Assembly: GCA_965223215.1 (NCBI GenBank)
Contig: CBDCVZ010000010.1
Location: forward strand, 4,774,001 to 4,838,000
From: JABDMH01 sp965223215
GTDB taxonomy: Bacteria; Bacteroidota; Bacteroidia; Chitinophagales; Saprospiraceae
Direction: 5' to 3'
DNA length: 64,000 nucleotides
Shown here: in pieces, positions 47,732 through 54,970 of the stretch
Layout: each line of letters opens with the position of its first letter
Numbering within the stretch: position 1 is the stretch's first letter
Notes under the pieces: generated by a model
Seen by the model: only the letters and a program-made list of their open reading frames with translations
Database searches by the model: none
Told to the model about the DNA's origin: nothing
Position numbers and translations under genes: made by a program

Positions 47732-47735
47732 TTTG
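47728..47735 (+). promoter_or_regulatory. -7 promoter element of merC-like gene
   Basis: TAACTTTG, exact match to TAnnTTTG, 9 bp before the ATG at 47745. A TTTG at 47709-47712 could be the -33 element, though the 15-bp spacer is short. The very short leader means the transcript may be nearly leaderless. Confidence 0.5.
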
Positions 47736-47744
47736 TTTTTAAGT

Positions 47745-48140
47745 ATGAGGGAGAGAAAAATTTTGGGTATTGGTCTGGATGTTTGGGGCTTTTCAGGTTC
47801 CTTTCTTTGTGCCATTCATTGTCTGGCTCTTCCATTTCTAGTCTCTATGGGCCTCTTGGGGCATCTCCATCTTCATGCCACCTTTGTGTGGGAATGGATT
47901 TTGTTTGTGGTATTACTGTTGATTGCCATTGGTTCCTTGATCGGAAGTTTTAGAAAATCACATCGAGATGCAGGTCCGTTGTTGATGGCAGGGCTTGGTA
48001 TTGCCCTAATTTTTATCGGAACGGTCAATCACGAGCATTTCAGTCATTTTATGTCTGGTATTGGGGGATTGATTTTGGCGGCTGCCCATTTCCAAAATTG
48101 GCGGTTGTTACACAGAAGAAAAAGGAGATCGATCGCATAG
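47745..48140 (+). CDS. MerC-domain membrane protein
   Basis: A 131-residue protein with four hydrophobic helices of the MerC family. The first helix carries the CAIHC cysteine pair (residues about 22-26) that binds the metal in MerC; later helices contain several histidines (HLHLH, NHEHFSHF). An open frame reaches back to 47433, but that part overlaps the previous gene in another frame and lacks family similarity; 47745 is the natural start. In Bacteroidota such proteins are often next to a Fur-family regulator, as here, suggesting a role in zinc or other metal uptake rather than mercury resistance. Confidence 0.8.
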   Translation: MRERKILGIGLDVWGFSGSFLCAIHCLALPFLVSMGLLGHLHLHATFVWEWILFVVLLLIAIGSLIGSFRKSHRDAGPLLMAGLGIALIFIGTVNHEHFSHFMSGIGGLILAAAHFQNWRLLHRRKRRSIA

Positions 48141-48149
48141 TTTTTTCAG

Positions 48150-48168
48150 GACCAAACCCCCTTTGGTC
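48150..48168. terminator. stem-loop between merC-like and Fur genes
   Basis: GACCAAA (48150-48156), loop CCCCC, TTTGGTC (48162-48168): a perfect 7-bp stem right after the merC-like stop. A run of six T lies just before it, and none follows on the plus strand, so it may be a weak terminator or an operator rather than a strong intrinsic terminator. Confidence 0.35.
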
Positions 48169-48241
48169 AACCTTCCAGATTCCGAATTGTTTTATCTTTA
48201 GCCAGAGTGCTCATGCGACCTAATTTTTTAGAGAATATTGG

Positions 48242-48655
48242 ATGAAAACGACGGAACAAATACTAAAGGAGAGTGGGCTAAGTAAAACAAGCGTGAGGAA
48301 ACGAATCCTCAATCTATTTCGCAATTCTGAAAAAGCTCTTTCCCTCGCCGCAATCGAATCTGCCTTCGATAAGTTGGATCGAATTACGCTGTATCGAAAT
48401 CTAAAGACTTTTGAAGCAAAAGGTATAATTCATCGTGCCATCGACGGCACCAGCCATCCAAAATACGCACTCTGTGATTCCCACTGTGAAGCACACAACC
48501 ACCACGACAACCATCCGCACTTTCATTGTACTTCATGTGAAAAAACGATTTGCCTAGAGGAAGTTGAAACCCCTGATGTTGGTGAAATCCCCAATGGGTT
48601 CTTAGTACAGGAAGCAAATTTGATTCTCTCGGGATTATGCACCGAATGCACTTAA
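48242..48655 (+). CDS. Fur-family metal-responsive repressor (Zur-like)
   Basis: A 137-residue Fur family protein. Winged helix at residues about 10-80 (SVRKRILNLF..., RITLYRNLKTFEAKG). The C-terminal half has a His-rich loop (HCEAHNHHDNHPHFHC), then two CxxC pairs (CTSC and CTEC) that form the structural zinc site. The His-rich sensing region and MerC neighbour suggest Zur, but Fur cannot be excluded. A 101-bp gap with a stem-loop separates it from merC. Confidence 0.88.
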   Translation: MKTTEQILKESGLSKTSVRKRILNLFRNSEKALSLAAIESAFDKLDRITLYRNLKTFEAKGIIHRAIDGTSHPKYALCDSHCEAHNHHDNHPHFHCTSCEKTICLEEVETPDVGEIPNGFLVQEANLILSGLCTECT

Positions 48656-48689
48656 GCATAGGCAACTCAGCACTCCAAAATAGTAATAC

Positions 48690-49343
48690 TCAGGTAGTTT
48701 TCAACCGGTGTAGAATCTGAAAACTTCGCTCCACCTCATCTTCGTCGACAACCACAGTAAATTCATGTGTAGTACTTATGACCTCAACAACATTGATACC
48801 TTCCCAGGCGAGCTGTTTGAAAAGATAGTAGTAGAGACCGGAGATTTCAACGTTTTCTCTGGGTAGAAGCATGGTGATGCTGGCCAGATCCGTAGTTTTT
48901 TGCACTAAATTTTCTGAATCAAGTATCTCGCTGATCTTTTTATCTAGCAGAAGGCTTGCAACCAAGGTTGATTCGTAGATGCCCTGATTAAAGGAATAAA
49001 AGGCAGTAGGTGTCTTTGCCACCTGCTCGAGTATATTTTTTTGACGCAGCAATAGAGTTGAGGAGTTTTGATAGGTGTAGCCAACGATCTGGGATCGTAC
49101 CGAAAGATCACCTAATTGTCTGAGCAAGCCTTTAATACCCTTACTGACCTGAAAGTAATAATCCGGAGCGATGCGCTTTAAAGCCATCACGATGGCACCT
49201 TCCTTGACATCCCTACCAAGTGCTTCCCTAAGCTCTGGTTGCATTTTGCGAGCCAGACCAGCATAGTTGATGATGCCATCCATCAGGGCCTCCGATAAAA
49301 AGGGTTGCTTGTGTAGATAGGTCCGCACGGCTGCTGCAATCAT
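48690..49343 (-). CDS. ACT-domain-like protein divergent from aspartate kinase
   Basis: A 217-residue cytoplasmic protein. The N-terminal 60 residues are helical (TYLHKQPFLSEALMDGIINY), and the C-terminal part (about 145-217) reads like the paired ACT domains of aspartate kinases (ITMLLPRENVEISGLYYYLFKQLAWEGINVVEVIST). No catalytic domain. Divergent from lysC, 108 bp away, so a regulatory role linked to aspartate-family amino-acid synthesis is inferred from position and fold only. Confidence 0.65.
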   Translation of the reverse strand: MIAAAVRTYLHKQPFLSEALMDGIINYAGLARKMQPELREALGRDVKEGAIVMALKRIAPDYYFQVSKGIKGLLRQLGDLSVRSQIVGYTYQNSSTLLLRQKNILEQVAKTPTAFYSFNQGIYESTLVASLLLDKKISEILDSENLVQKTTDLASITMLLPRENVEISGLYYYLFKQLAWEGINVVEVISTTHEFTVVVDEDEVERSFQILHRLKTT

Positions 49344-49399
49344 ATAATGTTAAATATATAACAGAAAGTTAATAATCTGTGTAAGCATGTAAAAAGGCC

Positions 49400-49429
49400 T
49401 TGTTCATATGACACTTCCTAATACCTTTG
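49400..49429 (+). promoter_or_regulatory. promoter of lysC
   Basis: TTG at 49400-49402, a 19-bp spacer, and TACCTTTG at 49422-49429. This is the closest match in the window to the Bacteroidota sigma-A promoter (-33 TTG, -7 TAnnTTTG, spacing about 19). It is 22 bp before the lysC ATG. Confidence 0.7.
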
Positions 49430-49451
49430 CACGCTAGAAAAATCAAACCAG

Positions 49452-50759
49452 ATGAGGGTATTAAAATTCGGAGGTACTTCGGTAGGATCTCACCAGCGAA
49501 TGAAAGAGGTCAAAGATATCTTAACGCTCGATGATGCACCCAAGATGGTAGTGTTATCAGCTGTCGCAGGTACAACCAATCAATTGGTTGACTTGGCGGC
49601 ATGTTTAGGTGATTCGGAAGAAGCCAATCGGATCTTGGCGTCCTTTCAGGAGCAATATGAAAATCTGGTAGCACACCTCTATGCCGATGAACATTGGAGG
49701 GGGCTCGCTAGCAATTTTATCAGCGAGAAATTGGATCTGCTGGCTTCTTTCGAGGCACAGCCCGCCAGCGTAGAAAATGAGAAGATGATCCTGGCCCAGG
49801 GTGAGTTGATTTCCACCCAATTATTCACCTGGCTGCTTGAGTCTGAGGGCATCTCCGTGATACTATTACCCGCTCTGGAGTTTATGCGTATCGATAAATC
49901 TGGTGAACCCGACGAATTTTACATCAAATCCATGTTGGCCAAGGAACTACAGATGAAAGGGGATGCTGAAATTTACGTGACCCAGGGTTACATCTGTCGC
50001 AATGCATATGGTGAAGTTGATAACTTGAAAAGGGGAGGCAGCGATTACACGGCTACCTTGTTGGGGCAAGCCATCGAGGCAGAAGAAATCCAAATTTGGA
50101 CCGACATTGATGGCATGCATAACAATGATCCTCGTATCGTTGAAAAGACCCAGCCGGTAAAGTTGCTGTCGTACGATGAGGCGGCCGAGCTGGCTTACTT
50201 TGGAGCGAAAATACTGCATCCCTCCTGCGTTTTACCTGCGCAGAAAGGCCACATACCGATCCGCCTCAAAAACACTATGGACCCTAAGGCAGAAGGTACC
50301 CTTATTAGTGAATCAAGCAATGATCGAAACATCACGGCGGTAGCAGCTAAAGACGGAATGACCGCCATTAAAATCAAATCTGGCCGCATGCTCATGGCCT
50401 ATGGATTCTTAAAGCGCATTTTTGAAGTATTTGAAAAATATCAGACTCCCATCGATATGGTCACAACTTCTGAGGTCGCCGTGTCTCTTACCATCGATGA
50501 TGAAACACACCTTAAGGAAATTATTGAGGATTTAAAAACCTTTGGATCTGTCGAGATCGATCAGCATCAAACCATCATTTGTATTGTTGGCAATTTTGCG
50601 AATAAATCCTCGGGCCACGCTTCAGATATTTTTAGGGCTTTAGACCAAATACCTATCCGTATGATTTCTTATGGTGGCAGTAGATATAATGTGTCCGTAT
50701 TGGTTAAAAGCACAGATAAAAAGGCTGCGCTGATTGCCTTGAACCAGGGACTATTTTAA
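49452..50759 (+). CDS. lysC: aspartate kinase
   Basis: A 435-residue monofunctional aspartate kinase, the first step of lysine/threonine/methionine synthesis. The N-terminal KFGGTSVG (residues 5-12) binds phosphate; GGSDYTATLLG and IWTDIDGMHNNDPRIV form the nucleotide and aspartate sites; residues about 300-435 are the two ACT domains (TAIKIKSGRM, VSVLVKSTDKKAALIAL). A strong promoter match precedes it. A decayed partial copy of its C-terminal part lies 1.2 kb downstream (51946-52104). Confidence 0.96.
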   Translation: MRVLKFGGTSVGSHQRMKEVKDILTLDDAPKMVVLSAVAGTTNQLVDLAACLGDSEEANRILASFQEQYENLVAHLYADEHWRGLASNFISEKLDLLASFEAQPASVENEKMILAQGELISTQLFTWLLESEGISVILLPALEFMRIDKSGEPDEFYIKSMLAKELQMKGDAEIYVTQGYICRNAYGEVDNLKRGGSDYTATLLGQAIEAEEIQIWTDIDGMHNNDPRIVEKTQPVKLLSYDEAAELAYFGAKILHPSCVLPAQKGHIPIRLKNTMDPKAEGTLISESSNDRNITAVAAKDGMTAIKIKSGRMLMAYGFLKRIFEVFEKYQTPIDMVTTSEVAVSLTIDDETHLKEIIEDLKTFGSVEIDQHQTIICIVGNFANKSSGHASDIFRALDQIPIRMISYGGSRYNVSVLVKSTDKKAALIALNQGLF

Positions 50760-50881
50760 TTGAATTGGATGAGAACCACACACTTAGGGTCTTACGGAAA
50801 CTATTTATCAAAGGAGCCTACCTCAAATTCCAAACCGGGAATCGCCTAATAGATTAGAAAACTCTGCCTTACAACGTCTCT

Positions 50882-51604
50882 TCAGTTAATGACCAGATTG
50901 AGTTTTTCCTTTGTATGTTGACAGCTCTTTGACAATCTTTCGATATACTTCCCCTCCATGATGGCAAGATGCTTGTCTGCTTCATTTTCTCCTGCCAATG
51001 CAAATTTTTCCTGCAGTTCCTTTGTCTTAGACTTGATCTGATTTGACTGGTCCATATAGATAGACACAATATAGTGGGTGTATGAATTTATTTTGCCAGC
51101 AGGCAACTCTGCTCTGATCCGATCAAATGCATCAGCAATCACATCTAAATCTACTGGCTCGGTGGGTATGATAATGTCCATCAAGAATTTAATTTCTTCG
51201 ACCGCATCGATGCCATCATCTTTCAAAAATAAATTTCTCAAATACCTTAAGATAATGGACTGCATAAGCATGGTATATTCACCAGCTTTATTCTTTTCCG
51301 ACCAAATTATTAATTGCCTCCTGATATGGGGGTACTGATCTCTCAGATAGTTTATATCTCTTTTTGATGCAATCAGAATCAATTTTATTTCCTCAGTCGT
51401 GGGCTTGCGATCAACACGTTTTGGGTTGCGCCGCGACACTGGGAAGTCTTCAGTGTAGCCCACGCTCATAACTCCCCGCATGAAATCATTCATTTTCTTC
51501 ATTCTGCTATCGACAAGGGGCCCTTCTCCATTCAGGAATGGATCTTGATAACAACCAATGAGTAAAGTTAATGCGATAAAACCGATATGGATCTTGTAGT
51601 TCAT
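50882..51604 (-). CDS. hypothetical lipoprotein
   Basis: A 240-residue protein with a lipoprotein signal: hydrophobic IGFIALTLLIG followed by a lipobox Cys at residue 18. The rest is mostly helical and charged with no recognised domain; the C-terminal third is rich in Lys, Glu and Gln. Its ATG overlaps the stop of the small upstream frame (TGA/ATG), so they are probably co-translated. It lies between lysC and the lysC relic, so it may have been inserted between two copies. Confidence 0.7.
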   Translation of the reverse strand: MNYKIHIGFIALTLLIGCYQDPFLNGEGPLVDSRMKKMNDFMRGVMSVGYTEDFPVSRRNPKRVDRKPTTEEIKLILIASKRDINYLRDQYPHIRRQLIIWSEKNKAGEYTMLMQSIILRYLRNLFLKDDGIDAVEEIKFLMDIIIPTEPVDLDVIADAFDRIRAELPAGKINSYTHYIVSIYMDQSNQIKSKTKELQEKFALAGENEADKHLAIMEGKYIERLSKSCQHTKEKLNLVIN

Positions 51605-51810
51605 GATATATCATGAGGATCATTAAACCATCCTTGAGCTTCAGTAGTGTTGTCAAAGGTTTCTTCCAACTCACATTTACCGGTGTCAACAATGCCAATT
51701 GGGGCTCCTAAGTGAGCGGGCAGTGTTACAAATGCACAAAAGAGGCAGTAACATTGGGAAGTAGAGCGCTTCACTGCGATGCCGTATCTGTAAAAAATAT
51801 ACTTCAACAT
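51601..51810 (-). CDS. small hypothetical protein, coupled to the lipoprotein gene
   Basis: A 69-residue frame with an N-terminal aromatic, hydrophobic segment, four cysteines (CYCLFC and KC) and an acidic C-terminus. Its TGA overlaps the ATG of the lipoprotein gene, the main reason to take it as real. No family recognised. It could also be a chance frame. Confidence 0.4.
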   Translation of the reverse strand: MLKYIFYRYGIAVKRSTSQCYCLFCAFVTLPAHLGAPIGIVDTGKCELEETFDNTTEAQGWFNDPHDIS

Positions 51811-51945
51811 AGATTATTTTTACTGCACTTGCAAGGATTAAGAAGAATTAACATGCTAAAGAGCATCTTTAATGACCTGGTACAAAGGCCATAGCAGCGA
51901 AGTATGGACTGATTTCATTTGCCGATCTGGCAACGGAAGGCGAAC

Positions 51946-52104
51946 GACCGGCATTAAGATCAAATCTGGCCGAATGCTTGGCCTATGGATATTGAAAAAA
52001 TTTTTGAAGTATTTGAGAAATACCAGACTCTCATCGCGTGTCTATTCTGGTGGACGGTCCCGAAAAAAACGCTGCCTTGGCGGCTCTAACTCAGGTCTGT
52101 TTGG
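51946..52104 (+). pseudogene. decayed partial duplicate of lysC (ACT region)
   Basis: Two blocks align with lysC at the DNA level. 51946-52036 matches 50360-50454 (encoding TAIKIKSGRM through IFEVFEKYQT) with clear identity but two 2-base deletions, both shifting the frame. 52038-52104 matches the lysC end from 50691 (VSVLVK...AALIAL), while the 236 bases between (50455-50690) are missing. No start, kinase domain or continuous frame remains. The 51811-51945 stretch before it and 52121-52178 after it hold nothing else recognisable. Confidence 0.8.
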
Positions 52105-52178
52105 TGTGTATAAAACTTAATCTTGCCTTCCGTTTCGACAATTCAGAGCGCTTTGAAGAATCCCTTTTATAAATAAAT

Positions 52179-52219
52179 CAGATGGGGTCGTTCCTAATAA
52201 AAGAGACGACCACCATCTG
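52179..52219 (-). terminator. intrinsic terminator of the sigma-MscS operon
   Basis: Arms 52179-52191 and 52206-52219 pair over 13 bp with one bulged base and a 14-nt loop. On the minus strand the stem is followed by an A/T-rich tail (ATTTATTTAT). It sits 33 bp after the stop of the MscS-like gene, in the right direction. Confidence 0.6.
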
Positions 52220-52251
52220 CAATTGAGAGAACTACGGATTATTGAGGGACA

Positions 52252-53094
52252 TTAGATTTCTGGGTTTTTAATAATCGTCACATGGTTTGAAATTAAGCGA
52301 TGAAGGGGAATGACCACGGCTTGGCCATCTTTTTGAAGCAGGGTTATGGATATGGCCGAACGCTCGACCACAGTACCCCTGATTCCCTCCACTTCCAGTT
52401 CCATATCCTTAACAAACTGTTTTTTACTAAAGTGGCCAGCCAGAATATTGGCGAGGATATCTTTTGAGGCAAAGCCGTACGAAATTGCTCCTGCTATCAA
52501 AATAGCGCCCAGGATGAGAAGCATGTTATTGCTGAGAATCGAAGTGTCGATGCCGGCCTGATTTAAGGCGGTCAAACTGAGCATGATAAACATCAAATAA
52601 AAAACAACCGAGGAAATCATCTTGCCTACTCCAATACCTAAAGAAAGAGAAGCTCCAGCAATGAAATCTCGAATAAAGGAGGCGATGTAAAGGCCGATGA
52701 TAAAAATGACCATCGCGGTGAGTAACCGCGGTAAAAATGACAGTAAGTTTGAAATTTCTTGTGATACCGTATCCCATCCTAGGGAATCGGCAGCCGTTGT
52801 GATAACCAGCAAGATAATTAACCAGTAAACAAACTTTGATAATATACGACTGGGGGTAATCTGAATATTCGCTCGACTCAGATAATCAGACATATTCACC
52901 CGCTCAGCCAGCTGATCAAGCTTGAGGAGTAAGAGAAGCTTTAACAGCCCCTTGGAGATTAACTTGGCTATTAACCACCCAACAGTCAGAATCACCACAG
53001 AGCCAACCACAGAGGGAATGGCATCCGCTGTCTTTTGGCCGAATCTTTCGATGGACTCAACCAAAACTTGAGACCAGGTGGTAAACTCGTTCAT
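52252..53094 (-). CDS. mechanosensitive channel (MscS-like, CmpX type)
   Basis: A 280-residue membrane protein. Four or five hydrophobic helices: residues about 20-50, 80-105, 120-150, 160-185, 195-215. The first helices resemble the conserved-TM-helix repeats of CmpX-like channels. The final part (KDILANILAGHFSKKQF, then VVERSAISITLLQKDGQAVVIPLHRLISNHV) is the MscS pore helix and beta-domain. Shorter than classical MscS beyond the beta-domain. Last gene of a sigma-small protein-channel run (28 bp from the small gene), which suggests an envelope or osmotic stress response. Confidence 0.85.
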   Translation of the reverse strand: MNEFTTWSQVLVESIERFGQKTADAIPSVVGSVVILTVGWLIAKLISKGLLKLLLLLKLDQLAERVNMSDYLSRANIQITPSRILSKFVYWLIILLVITTAADSLGWDTVSQEISNLLSFLPRLLTAMVIFIIGLYIASFIRDFIAGASLSLGIGVGKMISSVVFYLMFIMLSLTALNQAGIDTSILSNNMLLILGAILIAGAISYGFASKDILANILAGHFSKKQFVKDMELEVEGIRGTVVERSAISITLLQKDGQAVVIPLHRLISNHVTIIKNPEI

Positions 53095-53122
53095 TCAATA
53101 AGTGTTTAATACGTTCGGAACA

Positions 53123-53332
53123 CTACGATTTGCGATTACCTAGCATCAAATCGATATGGGTTTTCCCTAATAAACCGGTAAACAGATTGACAAATTCACC
53201 CAACCGTTCTAGCATGGATAAACTTGTAAAGACTTCGTTCCGCAAGTTGGGATCAACCTGGGTTGACTTAAGCATCGACTTAAATTTGCCTCGATATTCT
53301 TGCTCAATTCTTTGTTTATTTCCAGCGGCCAT
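53123..53332 (-). CDS. small conserved-looking protein following the sigma factor
   Basis: A 69-residue, mainly helical protein, basic at the start and amphipathic later (LGEFVNLFTGLLGKTHIDLML), with no membrane helix or known domain. It begins 2 bp after the sigma factor stop and 28 bp before the channel gene, so it belongs to the same transcript. Position directly after a sigma gene would fit an anti-sigma or partner role, but this is inference from order only. Confidence 0.6.
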   Translation of the reverse strand: MAAGNKQRIEQEYRGKFKSMLKSTQVDPNLRNEVFTSLSMLERLGEFVNLFTGLLGKTHIDLMLGNRKS

Positions 53333-53334
53333 AT

Positions 53335-53934
53335 CTATTTCTTCTTTAATATATATCTAGTCAATAATTTTTTTCGCGCTCGTTTGAGTTGCATTTTGAT
53401 CGCGCTCTCACCTTTACCCAGCAATTGTGCCATTTCACGAACCTTCAGATCATCTCCGTATTTCATCATTAGCAGTACACGATCTGAGGTACTTAGTTCT
53501 TGCAGTAATTGTTCCATTTCTGCGATTTTGATTTCTCGCAGCACTTTCAATTCAAATTCATCATCAATCTCAATTTCCTGCTCTAAGTCTTGGCTCCATT
53601 CCTTTTCGATCATTTGTTTCTTTTTGCGCAGGTAGTCGTAGCAACTATTCATGGAGATTCGGTAGACCCAAAGTGAGAATTTTGAATCTTGTCTAAACTG
53701 ATGCAGCTTGGTAAAAATCCGGATAAAAATGTCATGAGTCAGGTCTTCAGAGACTTGTTTTCCACCACCTACCAATGTCTTGACTTTAAAGAGCACTTTT
53801 TGCACGTAACGCTCATAAAGCAAACTGAGAATTTCTTCTCGATTTTGATCATTTAATAGCTTGATCAACTCCTCATCATCCAACTCAGTCAAAGAACTAT
53901 CCATTGCAACTTCCGCATACTTAATCAAACTCAT
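53335..53934 (-). CDS. ECF-type sigma-70 family RNA polymerase sigma factor
   Basis: About 199 residues. Region 2 (SEDLTHDIFIRIFTKLHQFR..., FSLWVYRISMNSCYDYLRKKK) and region 4 (LSTSDRVLLMMKYGDDLKVR, EMAQLLGKGESAIKMQLKRARKKL) are clear; there is no region 1 or 3, so it is of the ECF group. The open frame extends to 54009, but the hairpin at 53991-54022 lies there; ATG at 53934 is chosen, and 53904 (MDSSLTELDDEEL) is an alternative. No classical membrane anti-sigma gene is adjacent. Confidence 0.9.
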   Translation of the reverse strand: MSLIKYAEVAMDSSLTELDDEELIKLLNDQNREEILSLLYERYVQKVLFKVKTLVGGGKQVSEDLTHDIFIRIFTKLHQFRQDSKFSLWVYRISMNSCYDYLRKKKQMIEKEWSQDLEQEIEIDDEFELKVLREIKIAEMEQLLQELSTSDRVLLMMKYGDDLKVREMAQLLGKGESAIKMQLKRARKKLLTRYILKKK

Positions 53935-53990
53935 CAAGTGAAACTCAAAACCTATTGGCGACTTCCCGCTCATATGAGCTGCTGAGTCTG

Positions 53991-54022
53991 CAAAAAGAGG
54001 TCGAACCAACGTTTCGACCTCT
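53991..54022 (-). terminator. intrinsic-terminator-like hairpin ahead of the sigma-factor gene
   Basis: Perfect 10-bp stem: AGAGGTCGAA (53996-54005) with TTCGACCTCT (54013-54022), 7-nt loop; on the minus strand it is followed by TTTTT. It is a textbook intrinsic terminator reading towards the sigma gene, whose ATG is about 57 bp downstream. No gene on the minus strand clearly ends here, so it may be an attenuator in the sigma leader. Confidence 0.7.
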
Positions 54023-54268
54023 CTCCAAATTCACTTCGATAAGCGAAATGAATGCTACACTGGGAAGAGATTTGAGTGTCTTCCTGAAATAGAGACGGAT
54101 CGCCATCGATTTGGTCACAAATTTTTTTGGCAGGTCGCAGATGACCATCGGTAGTAAATGGCACGTATAAGATTTGCCGCATAGAACAAAGACGGCATCA
54201 CCCCTTCGATCAAATTCTCCCTTTCCCACAGGTTGGTCGAGTTTTTGACCGGTTCTATCGGGCAAAAG

Positions 54269-54297
54269 TTGCAGCATTGTCATGCAACATATATTTT
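54269..54297 (+). promoter_or_regulatory. promoter of TetR gene
   Basis: TTG at 54269-54271, 18-bp spacer, TATATTTT at 54290-54297 (one mismatch to TAnnTTTG). The operator-like repeat begins at the last base of the -7 box, the position expected for repression by the product. Confidence 0.55.
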
Positions 54298-54316
54298 TGA
54301 CTGAACATTTGGTCAA
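54297..54316. promoter_or_regulatory. TetR-type operator candidate
   Basis: A 20-bp imperfect palindrome, outer arms TTGAC and GTCAA, with 7 of 10 base pairs matching. It overlaps the -7 box and ends 6 bp before the ATG of the TetR gene. TGAC...GTCA arms are common for TetR/AcrR sites. Autoregulation is inferred. Confidence 0.5.
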
Positions 54317-54322
54317 TAGAAA

Positions 54323-54934
54323 ATGTCACCGCGTACCAAAGAACAAATCGCTGAAATTCGGAAGGCAAGCTCAGCACAAATTGCCGAGGCTGCCCTTGCC
54401 CTATTTGCTAAGCGTGGTTTTCATGCCACATCCGTAGATGAGGTGGCAAAAGCGGCTGGAGTCAGTAAGGGACTGATCTACAATTATTTTAAAAACAAAG
54501 ATGACTTGCTTCGTCACATTGTAGAGTCTGCCATTCAAATGGGAGACCATTTGGTACAAGAAGCACAGCGTCAAGTCAATCATCCGTTGGAAAAGGTCTA
54601 TCAGATCATGGATGACCTGGTGGGCTTACTAAAAGCAAATCCCACGTATTGGAAGCTGATATTCATGCTGTCCATGCAGGAGGAAATCGCCAAGAAATTT
54701 GAAGATGTAATCAATCAGCACGCCGTGAAAAATCTGTCCCAACTTTCTGACCTACTTAAAGATTTGGGTATTCGAAATCATCAAATGGAGGCATTGGTGC
54801 TGGCTGCCACCTTTGATGGATTATTACTCCACTTCATTCAAATGGGCAAGAACTACCCATTGGATGAAGTCGTCAAACACATAAAGCAAAATCTTAAAAA
54901 AATGTACGATTTGGGCAACAATGTTAATATTTAA
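54323..54934 (+). CDS. TetR/AcrR family transcriptional regulator
   Basis: A 203-residue repressor. The N-terminal helix-turn-helix is clear: IAEAALALFAKRGFHATSVDEVA, then KAAGVSKGLIYNYFKNKDDLL (residues about 15-60). The C-terminal ligand domain is typical in length. The operator-like palindrome in its promoter suggests autoregulation, and the tandem genes downstream are the probable target. A second, perfect 16-bp palindrome lies immediately after its stop. Confidence 0.92.
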   Translation: MSPRTKEQIAEIRKASSAQIAEAALALFAKRGFHATSVDEVAKAAGVSKGLIYNYFKNKDDLLRHIVESAIQMGDHLVQEAQRQVNHPLEKVYQIMDDLVGLLKANPTYWKLIFMLSMQEEIAKKFEDVINQHAVKNLSQLSDLLKDLGIRNHQMEALVLAATFDGLLLHFIQMGKNYPLDEVVKHIKQNLKKMYDLGNNVNI

Positions 54935-54950
54935 ATATCTTTAAAGATAT
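54935..54950. promoter_or_regulatory. perfect 16-bp palindrome before the LolA-like gene
   Basis: ATATCTTTAAAGATAT reads the same on both strands. It begins at the base after the TetR stop and ends 20 bp before the next ATG; the nearby TATATTTA (54948-54955) resembles a -7 element. It could be an operator for the transporter genes. It is A/T-rich, so chance is not excluded. Confidence 0.4.
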
Positions 54951-54970
54951 ATTTAGATAAAACTAAAAAT

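Larger units (their letters stand above)
53935..54322. other. intergenic region between sigma-factor operon and TetR gene
   Basis: Holds a terminator-like hairpin (53991-54022), a -7-like element (54290-54297) and an operator-like inverted repeat (54297-54316). Two minus-strand frames (53945-54316 and 53970-54182) run through the hairpin and show no recognisable domain; they are not called as genes. Whether 54023-54289 holds a decayed gene could not be decided. Confidence 0.4.

Noticed and set aside
47433..47744. N-terminal extension of the MerC-like frame
   Set aside because: It lies out of frame inside the TlpA-like gene, and the MerC similarity starts at 47745.
53945..54316. 123-codon minus-strand frame between the sigma and TetR genes
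   Set aside because: It runs through the terminator-like hairpin and the tetR operator, and shows no domain. A decayed gene is possible but not supported.
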